A model generated the notes under the pieces. It worked only from the letters and a program-made list of their open reading frames with translations, was not told the DNA's origin and searched no databases. From Cliona cf. orientalis (Eukaryota > Porifera > Demospongiae > Clionaida > Clionaidae), in assembly GCA_963930775.1 (NCBI GenBank), contig OZ005689.1:35046694-35110693 (forward strand): a DNA stretch of 64,000 nt, given 5' to 3'. Shown one piece after another: positions 35,253-46,467 of this stretch (within the stretch, counting starts at the first letter, position 1; each line of letters begins with the position of its first letter). The position numbers were made by a program, and so were the translations under genes.

Positions 35253-35789
35253 ATTTGGGAAAACCCTCCGTATGGGACTTTTTCAGAAAATTGAGTTTGA
35301 TGCATGGTTGATAAGCTCTACCATAGAGCTAACCCGCGTTTAAGTCTTAGGCCGATTGCACGCTTCATTGTTGAGATACAGCGCTTTGTTTGCGATCGCG
35401 CCACACCCCCCATAATCGAGAAATTACGGTCTAAAGGCGTTGCTATGCACGCGTATGGCGTTTCCACATACTATGCGTGACCCGGAAATCAATTAAATGG
35501 ACCTGGGCGGAGCCGTTCGAAATGAATGTAAAGATTGAGCAAGAGTTGAATTTCGTTGTTGACGAGACGATTGTTCTTAGATGCTAAAAAGGTGAGCGAA
35601 CGTACAGTAGTTCGATGGATCTAGCTGTATCTAGGTAGAGAATTCTAATTACCGCCCATAGCAACGGGCTCCGTGTACGGTGGCTGTGCCGACTAGGTGG
35701 GTTAAAATGAAGGCTTATTTCACCTTCGTATAGCACGACTAACCTCCGTAGAAGACGGCAACAGTTAGAAGGGTTGTTCGACATGTATA
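35253..35789. other. Spacer, no gene seen
   Basis: Begins with GGATTTGGGAAAACC, also seen reversed at about 42960-42985. No coding frame supported. Confidence 0.4.
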
Positions 35790-35833
35790 TGTGACAGGAT
35801 CTGAGCATTAAGGTGCAGTATTGGCTTTTAGCA

Positions 35834-36235
35834 TGTGCTATTGACAGTGCTATTTATGCTATTTCAAAACCATGCTATTAGCATAAAATTTAATAGCAAG
35901 GAAAGATTTAGGGATGCTATTTGTGCTAATTCTGCTATTTTGCTTCATCGCTGGATTGTCATGCTATTTTGCTATCATCGCTAATTTTCCATTGATAGCA
36001 TGCTATTTTTCCATCATTTCTGGTTTACCATGGACAGCATGCTACTTTTGCTATTTTGCTATTTTCCATCATTTCTGGTTTACCATGGATAGCATGCTAT
36101 TTTTGCTATTTTGCTATTTTGCTATTTTCCATCATTACTGGTTTACCATGGACAGCATGCTATTTTTACTATTTTGCTATTTTGCTATTTTCCATCATTA
36201 CTGGTTTACTCATGGACAGCATGCTATTTTTGCTA
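35834..36235 (+). repeat. Left subterminal GCTATTTT array
   Basis: Many GCTATTTTGCTATTTT words and about four longer units of about 60 bp that include CCATCATTACTGGTTTACCA and GGACAGCATGC. Confidence 0.9.
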
Positions 36236-37389
36236 TTTTGCAATTTTCCACTATTCCTATAATATTGACGACCTTGCATGTATCATAATAGTAATATAGT
36301 ATACAGCACATTGGAATGCACTACTGGGGATATTCAATGTAGCACATCTAATAACATAAACACACTGTGTATATGTTCTGGTCACAACATTCTTGTTTAA
36401 TAATACGTATATAGTTACTTGGCTGCATGTAATATAATAATAATTATGAACTATCGATCCTTTAAGGATGTTCAGATAATGTTCTTTCGTCTATCCTGGT
36501 ATGCTTAGTACAAGCTTTCTTGAGATTCTTTGGTTGTGGAGTTCAACCATCTTCCACGGAAAAAAGCAAAATCGCTGTCGTGTCATTCTTCTTGTCATGA
36601 ATTTGAATTTCCCGAGCCACTTGAATGCTTCTTCGGCACATTCAGAGTTCACTCCATGAATCTCTGAGAATTCAGGTAAATGAGGATGGTAAATGCACTT
36701 AGGATTGTCGGGGGGCATGCATGTTGGCTCCTTGTGCTTGTTGCAATGCCATAGATCGACCATGAATTTCACATTTTCCAGAAGGATTTTTGCTCCAATG
36801 GAGCCCTTTTTCGTCAAATTATTGAGGAAAGGATGAACATCACATGTTCGATCATATCCCAAGTACTTCAATCTGGTCAGATCTTCCAAGCTGCATCCGA
36901 AGGTGGTGTAAACGAACACAAAATATTGAGTTGGTGATTCGCATGTGAACATCTCAGCAAAATTCACAATAATTCCACACGGTCTAACCAAGGCCATGAT
37001 GCCTGCTGTTCTGTCGTAGAGTTTGTTCACATTTGAAGCTTTCTTGCAAGCTGTGAGCACACTTTGGTCGTCATTGTCTGGTAGTGTTACTTCGTTAGAA
37101 GCCCGGCTATTCATGTACTGAAGTTCAGGTAGTGATAGGATAGGATGGATATCCGTGGTTTCCTTGTTTTCCTGAGTATGAGCAGCACAAAACTTGGATG
37201 GCTTTGCATGCTTTCCTCCTAGCACTGGAGTATCCGGGCAACACTGGACAATGTATGTTCAAGATCCTGATTTCTGAGTCTTGACCAGCCACAACTTTGG
37301 ACTTTGGTAAGGCACACATGGGTCTGGTGATCTTCTCTAGACCATCCAATGAACAATAACCTATATAAACTAGAGCTCTGTAGAGCACA

Positions 37390-38150
37390 TACCCCGTGCG
37401 CGCACATTGTGCAATCTATAGATTTACTTTCGGTGCATGCCATGATGGCTATAATTTTGTAAACTTCAGAGAAATAGAAATTAATACTGCTTGGCCAACT
37501 GGGGGTTCCAGTGACACTTGAAAAAGTGCTCTCTGCACCCAGACCATAGACTATATATTCCCCTCCCCTATGCCCAGACTAGGAAGATATGAATTTCTAT
37601 CTTTATTTTTTGTAACAATAGAAGTATAGCTGTCCTACATTATGATTGGTTCCAGATTTCAGTCACTATACATTATTTAGAACATCGACGATCTTTACCT
37701 GTCATATGCTTGGCCACTTAGTTGTGCGCATGAGCAGAAAGTATGCATATGCATTGTGGGCAGTGTCGATAGGCGTGGCTACGATGGCCAACAAACAATC
37801 ATTATTTGTGACGCTCGTGGACCGTATCCTTCGATTTCACGCATACTGAAGCCAGTTTTTCGCCGAATTCGGTTGATTCATTGTGCTTACGAGTCGCTTA
37901 GACGCCTACATCTCGAGATATGGCGATTTTTGTGCTAACAACGACGACACAACCGATTACTTTACCCCCCTTGCGCATGCGCGCGGGGTAAAAACATTCA
38001 GTAATGCATGTATGACATAGGCTGCTTTTATTAGCCTCGTTTTTAGTTTCCCTGGTCGCGATCGTAACAACCAGGGAGAGTTGGGACGAGACTATAGCCT
38101 AAGGCTGCTTTATGTACATGCCGCATTAATATTATTACCACTCTTGAAAG
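37390..38150. other. Intron region of the KDZ-like gene
   Basis: Spans from the donor at about 38152 to the next exon near 37390. It includes an inverted pair AGCCTCGTTTT / CTAGTCTCGTCC-like at about 38030-38095 and a GC-rich CGCATGCGCGCG spot at 37972. The sequence 37640-37950 is open in two frames but has no recognised domain. Confidence 0.4.
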
Positions 38151-38788
38151 TTAAAAAAACAAACCTTCACTGCATCCCAATACATGACACTTATGGTGAA
38201 TCCAGGGATTTGACTGCGATATGACTTCCCATGCTTTACCACATAAGAAATCCAAATCCTTTCTCTGTGATGGTGATGTGCCAGTAGCAAAATTGATGCT
38301 CTCTAGCTGATTCCTGTCACGGAAGAAACATACAAGAGTGAACAGAAACCAAGCATCCTCCATGCGTTTTTCCGTAAGTTTCCAAGGGTGATCAACATCT
38401 GACATAGAGCGTCCATAATCGCTGAGGTGTTTCAGTTGGGAAGAATCGGAATCACGGAAATTTTCATTGTACACCTCAGCTCGTGACTCGAACGAAGTAG
38501 CGGAGATTGATATGTTGTTAGTCAAATCATCCAGTAGCGCCACTTCAGACACCGTTTGGGAGGTAGACTGAAAATACTTCTCACTTTGTGGGATGTAGTA
38601 GTGAGTAGCATCGCCTTCATGGTAGAAACTGTAGTGAAATTTCTTTGAGCAACCTTTGCGACATTCACCATTAAATACTGCAGCTATGAAAGTTCCCTGC
38701 GTTGTATAAACAATAGGGAATGATGGTCGGCTTCGAATGATGATCGGCATTCCACAGCATTCCTTTATTGGGGGAATGAGGACAATAT

Positions 38789-39115
38789 CATAGTTGCCAA
38801 GTGTCCCGGTTTGGCCGGGACAGTCCCGGAATTTGGCCCTATGTCCCGGTTGTGTCCCGGTTTACCTGATCATTGTCCCGGAATCCAGCTCGATTATACA
38901 AATGGAGGTGTGGCACAAGCATAAACTCAGTATATTATCAAGTTTCGGTCCGTATATCTCGATGTTTAGTGGGTGTGGCAGTACACGATCGTCCGAAAGT
39001 GGGTGTGGTTGACCAAAAGTGGGTGTGGTCCGTAAATTTTCGCGCGCGCTTTGCGCGCGTTAATACTATTTTCTACTTTGTCCCAGTTTCTCTTCTTATA
39101 AACTTGGCAACTATG
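38789..39115. mobile_element. MITE inserted in the transposase exon
   Basis: 327 bp with ends CATAGTTGCCAAGT and ACTTGGCAACTATG, flanked by CAATAT on each side (38783-38788 and 39116-39121). It contains TGTCCCGG repeats near the left end and GGGTGTGGT repeats in the middle. Confidence 0.85.
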
Positions 39116-39695
39116 CAATATGCTTCAAAGCGATCTTTTCTGGATAGTTCGACAGGAATGCCTTAACATCCTCATCAGAATGCTCCAGTGTTCCCGGATA
39201 TTTCTCAGAGATGATTTGTGCCACTTGTTTACAATCAGCAGCAGATTGATTGAACTGTCTCGGTGAGCTCTTTGCCATGTTTTCGGATAGATGAACTCGA
39301 ACATTTGGAGAGTTTCTGTCGTCTTCAGGCACATAATCACTCACTAGGGTTGATACTAACTCCCATCTATTTGGTGTACGATCTGGAATAAGCCTAGACG
39401 CGTAACTCAGTGCTCCTACTTCTTTGAAGGTGATGGCAAAGTTACCAGACGATAGTCTAGGTCTACTTACGCTAGGGATACCCGTCGAGGATTGCTGTTT
39501 ACGTTTCCTATTAGTTGCTTTCAGTAAGCGCGCCATCACTGCAAGTTACTAACCGTCTATAGCAACGAGCGTACGCATGCGCACCATGGTAACACACGCG
39601 CCTGCGCGCGTAATCATTAATTGGAGGCGCGCGCGTCACGTAGCAACTATAGTTCTGGACTTGCGCGACAACAACTAGCGAACGTTTTCCTTCTC

Positions 39696-41518
39696 ATGGC
39701 TTCACAAGTGCTTTGCCGAAAACTTACTCCCGATTTGAAGGCAAGGATAAGCAAAGCTCAAGGAATAAAGTTGAAATGGGACGAGGTTTGCAGTCCCACT
39801 TTGCTGAAGGCAGTAGGTGCTCCCAAGGAGTATGTTTTCTTCCCTCTTCTGACAGTTTCTGCCTCCTTCATGGGAGTTAATGCACGCATTAACATAAACG
39901 ACGAATGGTGCGAGCCAGCAATTTTATGGAATGTGGTAGCAGCTAGAAAGGGTGAAAAAAAAAACTGCTGCCATGAAACATCTTTCAAGTGCTGTTGAGG
40001 TGAGTCCACAGTGATAGCTAATATATTATGGTTAAAGGTTTTACAGCTAGCTAGATTAGTTCGGAAGCCAGCTAAAATTCTGTAGCTGCAAATACTTTAT
40101 GATAACTGTGAAATAAGTGTTAACTACTATAGGTACTTGCACGGTTGTGTCAAGGTTGCAATGTATTTTAAATTGATAGAAACTGGAAAAGGAAGAAGTC
40201 AGCAAATGGAAAGTAAGAATGGCAGACGACGAGGAGTCAGCCGAGCAGAGTGAGCCTCCCCAGCTGGTTGTGCAGCAATTTTCAATGGAAGCATTGCACC
40301 ACATCATGATGGAAAACAAATGCCAAATCCTAGGCATGTATGACGAGATATCAGTGATGTACGGCCAGTTGGATGCTTATAAGCATTCAGGATCACGCCT
40401 GGATAGATCTACGCTGCTTGATCTGTACAATGGGGGATCTTGGTCCAGAAATTTTCAAAACAAGGATCAAGGAATGGTGAAAATGCAACTGACTGCATTT
40501 AACATGTGCGGGTTCATTCAACCGGCCTTCACTCTCAGTATGCTTGACAGCAGTGATCCTGATGCTTTTAACGATCGCCAATTTTTCATCTGCCCAGAGG
40601 AAGTCGAATTCATGTACTCTGACTTGAAGGTGCCAATGGATCCTACAGTGGGCAGCCTAGAAGATATCTTCAGGAGAATAAAGCACGCACATCAAGAGAT
40701 GGTAGTGTACAAATTTGATGCCGCTGCTCAGATTGCCTTCATTAAGGCACATGATGAACTATGCAGGCGAAAAATTGCTACTCCTGATGACGAAGACCAC
40801 CGAGGCATCCTAAGCAAGGCAAGAGGACACCTAGCAAGAATGGCGATGATCATTCATTCACTGGAGCAAGCAGTCACCAATCCGATGCCAAAGTATTGTC
40901 CAAATGATGATCTCACATTAGAGTCTGATTCATGGGAAGTAACAATTAAGGAGAGTTCGGTGGTCCAAGCTGAAATGATCATGAACTACGTCATTGAACA
41001 GAAATTTGCACTGATGAAGGAAGAAGTCAAGATAACCAGCATTCCAGCAGAAAGCAACATCAACACAGGTCGAGAAATTCTGGACAACAACCCGAAGTAC
41101 CTGAGCAAAGTTTTGACGTTCAAGAGTGTTGACATAGATGCCACCAACACCAAGCAGTTCAACAGGAGTCAAGCAGAACAAGTATCCAGTGGAACAGTGC
41201 AAGCATTTCATGAAGGAAGTGTCTGAAGCTGGATTTGGCACGCTGCACGAAATTCAGAGAGGTGGAAGTCTAAGGAAAGGAGTCGCCTTCCGTAAGAGAC
41301 TCTACAATGAACTTGGCGATGATCAGATTGAAACACTGAAAAAGCTGAAAATCAATGAAGAGTTGTACAACAACTCTCCGACGTCTTCACTCAATGATAC
41401 TTCAACATCGAGCAACACAACTTTCAGCTTTGGTGGTGGCAGTGACGACGACCCTCTCCCACACTCTCCTGCTACCGGCCGTACCATTACTCTGTGCACA
41501 CCAGACTCTCAAAAGTAG
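39696..41518 (+). pseudogene. DUF3987 (helicase/primase-associated ATPase-like) protein
   Basis: Divergent from the transposase gene, about 155 bp between the two ATGs. The ATG at 39696 (MASQVLCRKLTPDLK) opens a frame to LWNVVAARKGEKK, where an A10 run shifts the frame; the next part TAAMKHLSSAVE ends at a GTGAGT donor (about 40000). The second exon (about 40183 on) begins KLEKEEVSKWK and holds the DUF3987 core: MYDEISVMYGQLDAY, the Ser/Arg-rich LDRSTLLDLYNGGSW and MCGFIQPAF. Another one-base shift between about 41138 and 41226 is needed to reach the C-terminal part (GFGTLHEIQRGGSLRKG), which ends at 41518 in a Ser/Asp-rich tail. The RKGEKKTA segment stands where a Walker-A-like loop occurs, and YDEIS resembles Walker B. 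DUF3987 proteins are often linked to primase/helicase functions in mobile DNA; the role here is inference. The A-run break could be an assembly error. Confidence 0.7.
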
Positions 41519-41890
41519 GATTATTATGCATGCATATTATTCCATGCAGTCTTCTCATTATTATTTATATACAACCTCCATGTATATGTCCATCATGATA
41601 ATAATCTCAGTCACGTGTACTGTGTAAACATTCAGTCAGTAATGATATTCTGTTCAGTGCTCGTACATCAACTGTCACCCCCACTCTTCAGTATCATTCT
41701 ATCATGATGTGGCACTACAATCATAATTTTATATCACTGTGTTTCATCAATTAATATTATATATGCATGCTATCATAAACTGTGTACTCATAATGTCATG
41801 TTATTATGTATTTTAGTGGCCCCGTTAATCATAGTACTATATACCAAAGCAAAATTTAGTAGCAATCATTACTTATGCACTTCAGTGGTC
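41519..41890. other. AT-rich spacer inside the KDZ-like element
   Basis: Probably the 3-prime region of the DUF3987 gene; contains AATAAT runs but no distinct terminator signal or gene. Confidence 0.4.
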
Positions 41891-41924
41891 CTTAAGCATC
41901 CCATACAGTGGTATTGTTTCTGAT

Positions 41925-42425
41925 AGTCACAGAATAGCAAAATAGCATAAATAGCAAAATAGCAAGCGTCCCCGAGGTACACCACAAAATAGCATGCATA
42001 AAATTAATAGCAAAATAGCAAGCGTCCCAGTGCCAGGTAAACCATGGAATAGCAAAATAGCAAGTGACCCAATGGTAATCACAGAATAGCAAAATAGCAA
42101 GCGTCCCAGTGGTAAAAATCATAGAATAGCAAAATAGCATAAATAGCAAAATAGCAAGTGACCCAGTGGTAATCACAGAATAGCAAAATAGCATAAATAG
42201 CAAAATAGCAAGCGTCCCAGTGGTAGTTACAGAATAGAAAAATAGCATAAATAGCAAAATAGCAAGCGTCCCAGTGGTAAACCACAGAATAGCAAAATAG
42301 CAAGCGTCCCAGTAGTAATCCACAGAATTGTTCTTACAGCAAAATAGCAAAACTATGGTGTGCAATAGCATAAATAGCACTTAAGTGCTAATAGCATAAA
42401 TTAGTATGGAAACATAGTAATAGCA
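41925..42425 (-). repeat. Right subterminal AAATAGCA array
   Basis: Units of about 40-60 bp such as AGAATAGCAAAATAGCA and AGCGTCCCAGTGGTAATCAC are repeated about ten times. The AT words are the reverse complement of the left array, but the spacer word differs (CGTCCCAGTGG instead of CCATGGACAGC). Confidence 0.9.
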
Positions 42426-42478
42426 AGGTGCTATTATTATAGTGCTATTATACTAAAAGCCAATACTGCACCTAACTC

Positions 42479-42887
42479 GATCTGAGAAAAGGGACCATTT
42501 CGCGCTAAACGCGATTTTTTGCCATTTTTCAAACTGTCACCATTTCAAGGCCTCAAGAGCCCTAGGCTTTTGGCTTGGTTTATTAGCAGTTTGGACCTTC
42601 TACTTCACAGATCCAACGTTAGAAGCCTGAGCAAGCCTCCTGTCCCAAGCGGTGAGCCGCCAAAGTGAGGCATAAAACGGCGATTTTCGAGCGCGATCGA
42701 CGCGCACGCTCGCCCCGCCCCCACCGAAAGTGGGCGGGATCCGCAATTTGCGAGTGTAGTAGGATAATTGAAGAATATTCATGCTAAGTTTGAAGTTCAT
42801 AGCTGCTATGGTTCCAGAGATATAAGCGTTTTAAAATGAAAATTCGGGAATACCGCGAAATGGTCCCTTTTCTCAGATCCTGTCACA
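42479..42887. repeat. TA-type MITE hosting the KDZ-like element
   Basis: The ends read TGTGACAGGATCTGAG (left, displaced to 35790-35805) and CTCAGATCCTGTCACA (right), with TA outside both. The second layer of the ends is AAAAGGGACCATTTCGCG. Related copies lie at 60939-61358 and, one end only, near 45935. Confidence 0.85.
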
Positions 42888-42959
42888 TAATATTATGACA
42901 AAATCTGGACTTTGACAAATTTCGACCAGAACTACTAAAAACGCGCATTGTGCGCGGAT

Positions 42960-43400
42960 CCCGGTTTTCCCAAATCCGGTCAAAAATTACACTAAGAACA
43001 ATAAAAAAGAACAGAAACAAGTATAAAAAACAATTGAATAAAATTGAAGAATGAAGTAGGGATGGCAGGATCAAAAAGTACACAAACAAGAGATAATCGT
43101 ATCTCTACTATACATCCCTATGCTTGCTTTTTGAGGGTTACAAAAATAATCAGTAATAATATACGATTGAATCAAAACTGATAAACTCGAACCTCTATGA
43201 CAACTAGGGAACAACCTGAATATCTCCCACATACCGCATTCAACAAATGCGTCAACATTAATAGGTGCATAGCTAATAGTCGAGAAAAGCAAGCGTAGGA
43301 ATGTATAGTAGAGATATGATTATCTCTTTGTGTACTTTTTGATCCTGCCATCCCTACTACATTCTTCAATTTTATTCAATTGTTTTTTATACTTGTACTA
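42960..43400. repeat. Foldback MITE copy
   Basis: Inverted arms (43005-43135 and 43280-43400) carry ACAATTGAATAAAATTGAAG and TAGGGATGGCAGGATC. The interior resembles the duplicated segment of the 19660 copy (GGGAACAACCTGAAT). Confidence 0.8.
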
Positions 43401-44084
43401 TATACAACGAAAAATATTTTTCAGAGCGACAATTTTCTCTGTGTCATTACATGAGGATGTGGATACGCATCTTGGAAGCGCCCAGTTGCTATGAATGTGC
43501 GGCACGGGCGAAGAGAAAGTTCACACTACAAGGCTCAGGATTGGTCAGAACTGTAGGGCCGTGTGCACAAAGAAGAGTGGCCTTAATGCCTCAGGTCATA
43601 GCTACACCTAGAGATGCATTTTGTCGGTCAAACGATCGGCACGAAAGCGCCGTGCGTTTTGAGAGGCCGGCCTGCTAAGCAGGTGCTGGCACTAGCCACA
43701 GAGCCTCGAGCAAAGCGAGAGGCAAGGTCTGTTCTTTGTCATACCTGTCAGTAGTCCGGTAGCAACGTACGAGCAGATTGAGAACGTCGCCATTGCACAC
43801 TTAGTTGGAGGGGTGTGGCCTGTCATGTAACTAACGGTCCCCCAGGACCGCTTGTGTTGCAATAGGTTGTGACAACCTGTGTCAACATGGATGGTCCGGT
43901 CCCCCCAGGACCACTTACGTTGTCATAGTATGTGGTCCCCATGAACACAGATGGTATCCCATCTAACTTTCCACAATTCGCTTCATCTAACTTTCCACAA
44001 TTTGCTTTAGGGTGGTCAAAAATAGTCATTATGATTAGAGACTCTAATGATCCAATGCAATGATTGTAATAATAATAGACAAAC
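43401..44084. other. Spacer with imperfect GGTCCCCCAGGACC repeats
   Basis: From about 43835 to 43935 the word GGTCCCCCAGGACC appears twice with small changes, followed by CTTRYGTTG. A duplicated TCATCTAACTTTCCACAATT lies at about 43964-44003. No gene recognised. Confidence 0.5.
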
Positions 44085-44693
44085 TTAACAGTTTTTACAG
44101 TACCAGGCAATTATTTGGTTCTCCAGTGCTCTTTTGGGTACTGATACACACTTGATGTGGTACCACTCTTTACACTTGCTGCACTCCACCGTTGGAGGGA
44201 CTTCTGGCATTCGGCATGAACAATAAAGTTCAATTATGTCCACATGCCGCACCATTTTCCTTGGCATCCGACGCTTTACCAGTGGGAACATTGTGAGTTT
44301 TCGAGATCCAGGCAGCATCGAAGGTGGGCCCTCATGGCATCTTGTTATCATAGATTGTTGATGAACTGCTTGATTCTAACCACCCTGAGGAAGCTGCTGA
44401 TATTGAAACTCTGAATCCAAGCACTAGTACACCTACATGCACACACACATATAATAATTGTTCGACTCTGCATTAGAAGAGTATGCAACAATGGGAATTT
44501 AAATTATTATTGTATGTGTAATTTTGTGAAAGTGAGAGATCATAATACTTTTTCAATGAGGACTATGCATGGTCCTAGCTTCATGGAGAAGTGTACAAGC
44601 TACCACTGAAAGGAGGATACCCCTGTAACCAAAACACTGATACCTATATAATATATACCTACATCCCAGCTACACAGATAAATATCGCTACGT

Positions 44694-44700
<7 letters not shown>

Positions 44701-44730
<30 letters not shown>
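44701..44730 (+). repeat. CA microsatellite
   Basis: CATACATACA followed by about ten CA units. Confidence 0.9.
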
Positions 44731-44731
<1 letters not shown>

Positions 44732-45228
44732 GACATTGTACAAAACTCTGAATTGCAGCAACATGCATAGCTAATATCACTGCACAGGTGTTTCTGGCTA
44801 ACAGAGGAGAGGGTATTTCACAGCCTTACTCTTGGTTGTACCCTGCTGTAATGTCATTGGAGGTACAAATTTAAGAAGAGTGCTGTGTAGTGTTATGTAA
44901 GAGAGCATGAGACTTATGATAGTCTGTTTCTGTGTATATTAAAAATACTTGAATCACACATCACGTTAGATAGGCAAAACTAGTGTGCTATACTAGAGGG
45001 ATTAGCATAGCATTGGATACCAGTAAATAAATAAATGAGGCCGAGTAACTAGCTTGCATCGACCACATATTATTGCAGCAAAGTACAAGGTATCAGTGAT
45101 GCTGTGAACAGTTACTGGTATTATTCATCACACTCGACACTAGCTACCAATAAAATTCAATAAACAATACCTACTACGTACAAGGATATTAAGATGTTAG
45201 TAAGCAAGTTAATTAACTTGCAGCCACC

Positions 45229-45480
45229 AATCCGCTGAATCCAGACAAATGCAAGTTCAGACAAAGCAGTGTTAACTTCTTAGGACACGTCATCGATAAG
45301 AATGGTATCCGAGCGGACCCAGATAAGACATTGGATATAATTGAGATGGCACGACCAGAGAACATATCTGATCTGAGGAGGTTTATGGGGATGATAAATC
45401 AGCTTGAGAAATTTTCCAGCCGCCTAGCAGAACTCAGTCAGCCATTACGAGAACTGCTAAGCACAAGGAGGTCCCTTGCA
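45229..45480 (+). pseudogene. Ty3/gypsy-type reverse transcriptase fragment
   Basis: Encodes PLNPDKCKFRQSSVNFLGHV, then GIRADPDKTLDIIEMARPEN and LRRFMGMINQLEKF, the region just after the catalytic palm of Ty3-like polymerases (FLGHVI and the RRFMGM connection motif). No YxDD motif, RNase H, integrase or LTR is visible nearby. A short stranded piece of an LTR retroelement. Confidence 0.85.
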
Positions 45481-45934
45481 CTGGTATCTTTAAGAAACAG
45501 AACATGGCTAGCTGTGTGAAATAGTCTTTTGATTTTATCTGTAATAACAGATTGGTTTCTGCTATCCCAATATACATCTCCCATATCTTTCCTTCTTCAA
45601 CCAATTTGTCCCTTAGTTTTGTGGTGGGTATGGAGAACATCTTATCATGTACACACACAACAGTCACCTTTTTTTCTGTGAAGAGACCAAAGGCTTGGAT
45701 ACACGATTCCTTTGTTTATTAATTGTGTTTCGGCATTGGAGGGTGCTTTCTTCCAAACAACTCCTTTCTTTTCTTTTACTTTTTCATTTGGATTCGATAA
45801 ATTTTGAGCAATTTGCCGACTAGTAGTTCCATGTACTGTTTCAGACGGTAGAGCCGCTGCCTCCAGTCTTGCCCTTTTTCTATGGTATCCTTCTGTTAAG
45901 TAACCTACAATAAAAGTGAACTATATAATATGTG

Positions 45935-46260
45935 GTAGGATATGAGAAAAGGGACCACTTTGCGCAGAAAATGAATTTTCGCTACACGCGGTTTTAGTCG
46001 CGTAGGTCACAAATCCGGTAAACTCAGTTTATTGTACCATACTTAAATACGATCCTTTACCTACCTTCCTGCCAAATTTGAACCCTGGAAACCGTCGTCT
46101 TCCTCCCGAGCGAGGCCGTTCAAACGTCCACCTATCGTTCTTTCAAACGCGTGCACGGAGTTTCACCCTGAAGTGTAACCGGACAGTATAGCGGAGGGTG
46201 CACAGAGTAATGCAGGGAACCCCTTACGTAGCGCGCACGTTCATGAATAATTACTTAGCA
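45935..46260. repeat. Single end of the TA-type MITE family
   Basis: TATGTGGTAGGATATGAG followed by AAAAGGGACCACTTTGCGC matches the ends at 42887 and 60939. No matching right end was found. Confidence 0.5.
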
Positions 46261-46467
46261 ACTGAGCACCTGCAGTCAAGTCTCGATCTACCCTCACTGC
46301 TACTGTCATCATCCAGCTCTTCTACTTCCTACTTCACAGTCAGAATCCGGTGAAGTAAAGTAATCCTCAAGGACTTCCAGCAGAGCTCCTTGGTCATTAC
46401 TGCTCAGGCCCAGCAAAGCATTAACTGCTCTAGCAGCCTCAACTGTGGACGCGTTTGCGGTAGCCAT

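Larger units (their letters stand above)
36491..39539 (-). pseudogene. KDZ-like CxC transposase, disrupted
   Basis: Start at the ATG at 39539 (MARLLKATNRKRKQQ). The first coding block ends in ALKHI at the MITE insertion (38789-39115). On the other side the frame continues directly as VLIPPIKECCGMPI, so the exon was once whole. It then runs through the cysteine-rich CxC-type block (GECRKGCSKKFHYSFYHEG) and SFESRAEVYNE to a donor near 38152. After an intron, an exon around 37390-37250 is followed by the core exon (about 37250-36491) with VLGGKHAKPSKFC, PCGIIVNFAEMFTCESPTQY, VDLWHCNKHKEPTC and NSECAEEAFKWLGKF. Late Cys/His and Glu blocks of this kind mark KDZ (Kyakuja-Dileera-Zisupton) transposases. 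Apart from the MITE and an unclear exon join near 37250 the coding sequence looks well kept. It would cut and rejoin the element's ends. Confidence 0.7.
35806..42478. mobile_element. KDZ-like DNA transposon with DUF3987 gene, 8-bp duplication
   Basis: Flanked by the perfect direct repeat GATCTGAG (35798-35805 and 42479-42486). The ends are inverted over AGGTGCAGTATTGGCTTTTAG, with the first four or five bases less conserved. Length 6673 bp. The element sits inside a TA-type MITE whose two halves (35790-35805 and 42479-42887) join cleanly if one duplication is removed. Inside are a transposase gene (minus), a divergent DUF3987 gene (plus) and subterminal arrays of GCTATTTT words at both ends. 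Eight-bp duplications are reported for Zisupton of the KDZ superfamily as I recall, and for hAT and P. Confidence 0.85.
44085..46467 (-). pseudogene. PHD-finger gene remnant, several exons
   Basis: The last exon (44351-44085) encodes a complete PHD finger: IELYCSCRMPEVPP, VECSKCKEWYHIKCV and a final WYCKNC. Upstream on the same strand an open stretch (about 45897-45653) contains TSRQIAQNLSNPNEKVKEKK, and an overlapping frame (45667 down) has KMFSIPTTKLRDKLVEEG. A 58-codon frame beginning at 46467 (MATANASTVEAARAVNALLG) ends LEVLEDYFTSPD near a GTAGGA-like donor and looks like a first exon. Whether these belong together is inference; a Ty3-type RT fragment lies between them. Similar PHD ends follow Ulp1-type protease domains in some sponge and cnidarian elements (memory), but no protease domain is visible here. 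Confidence 0.35.
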
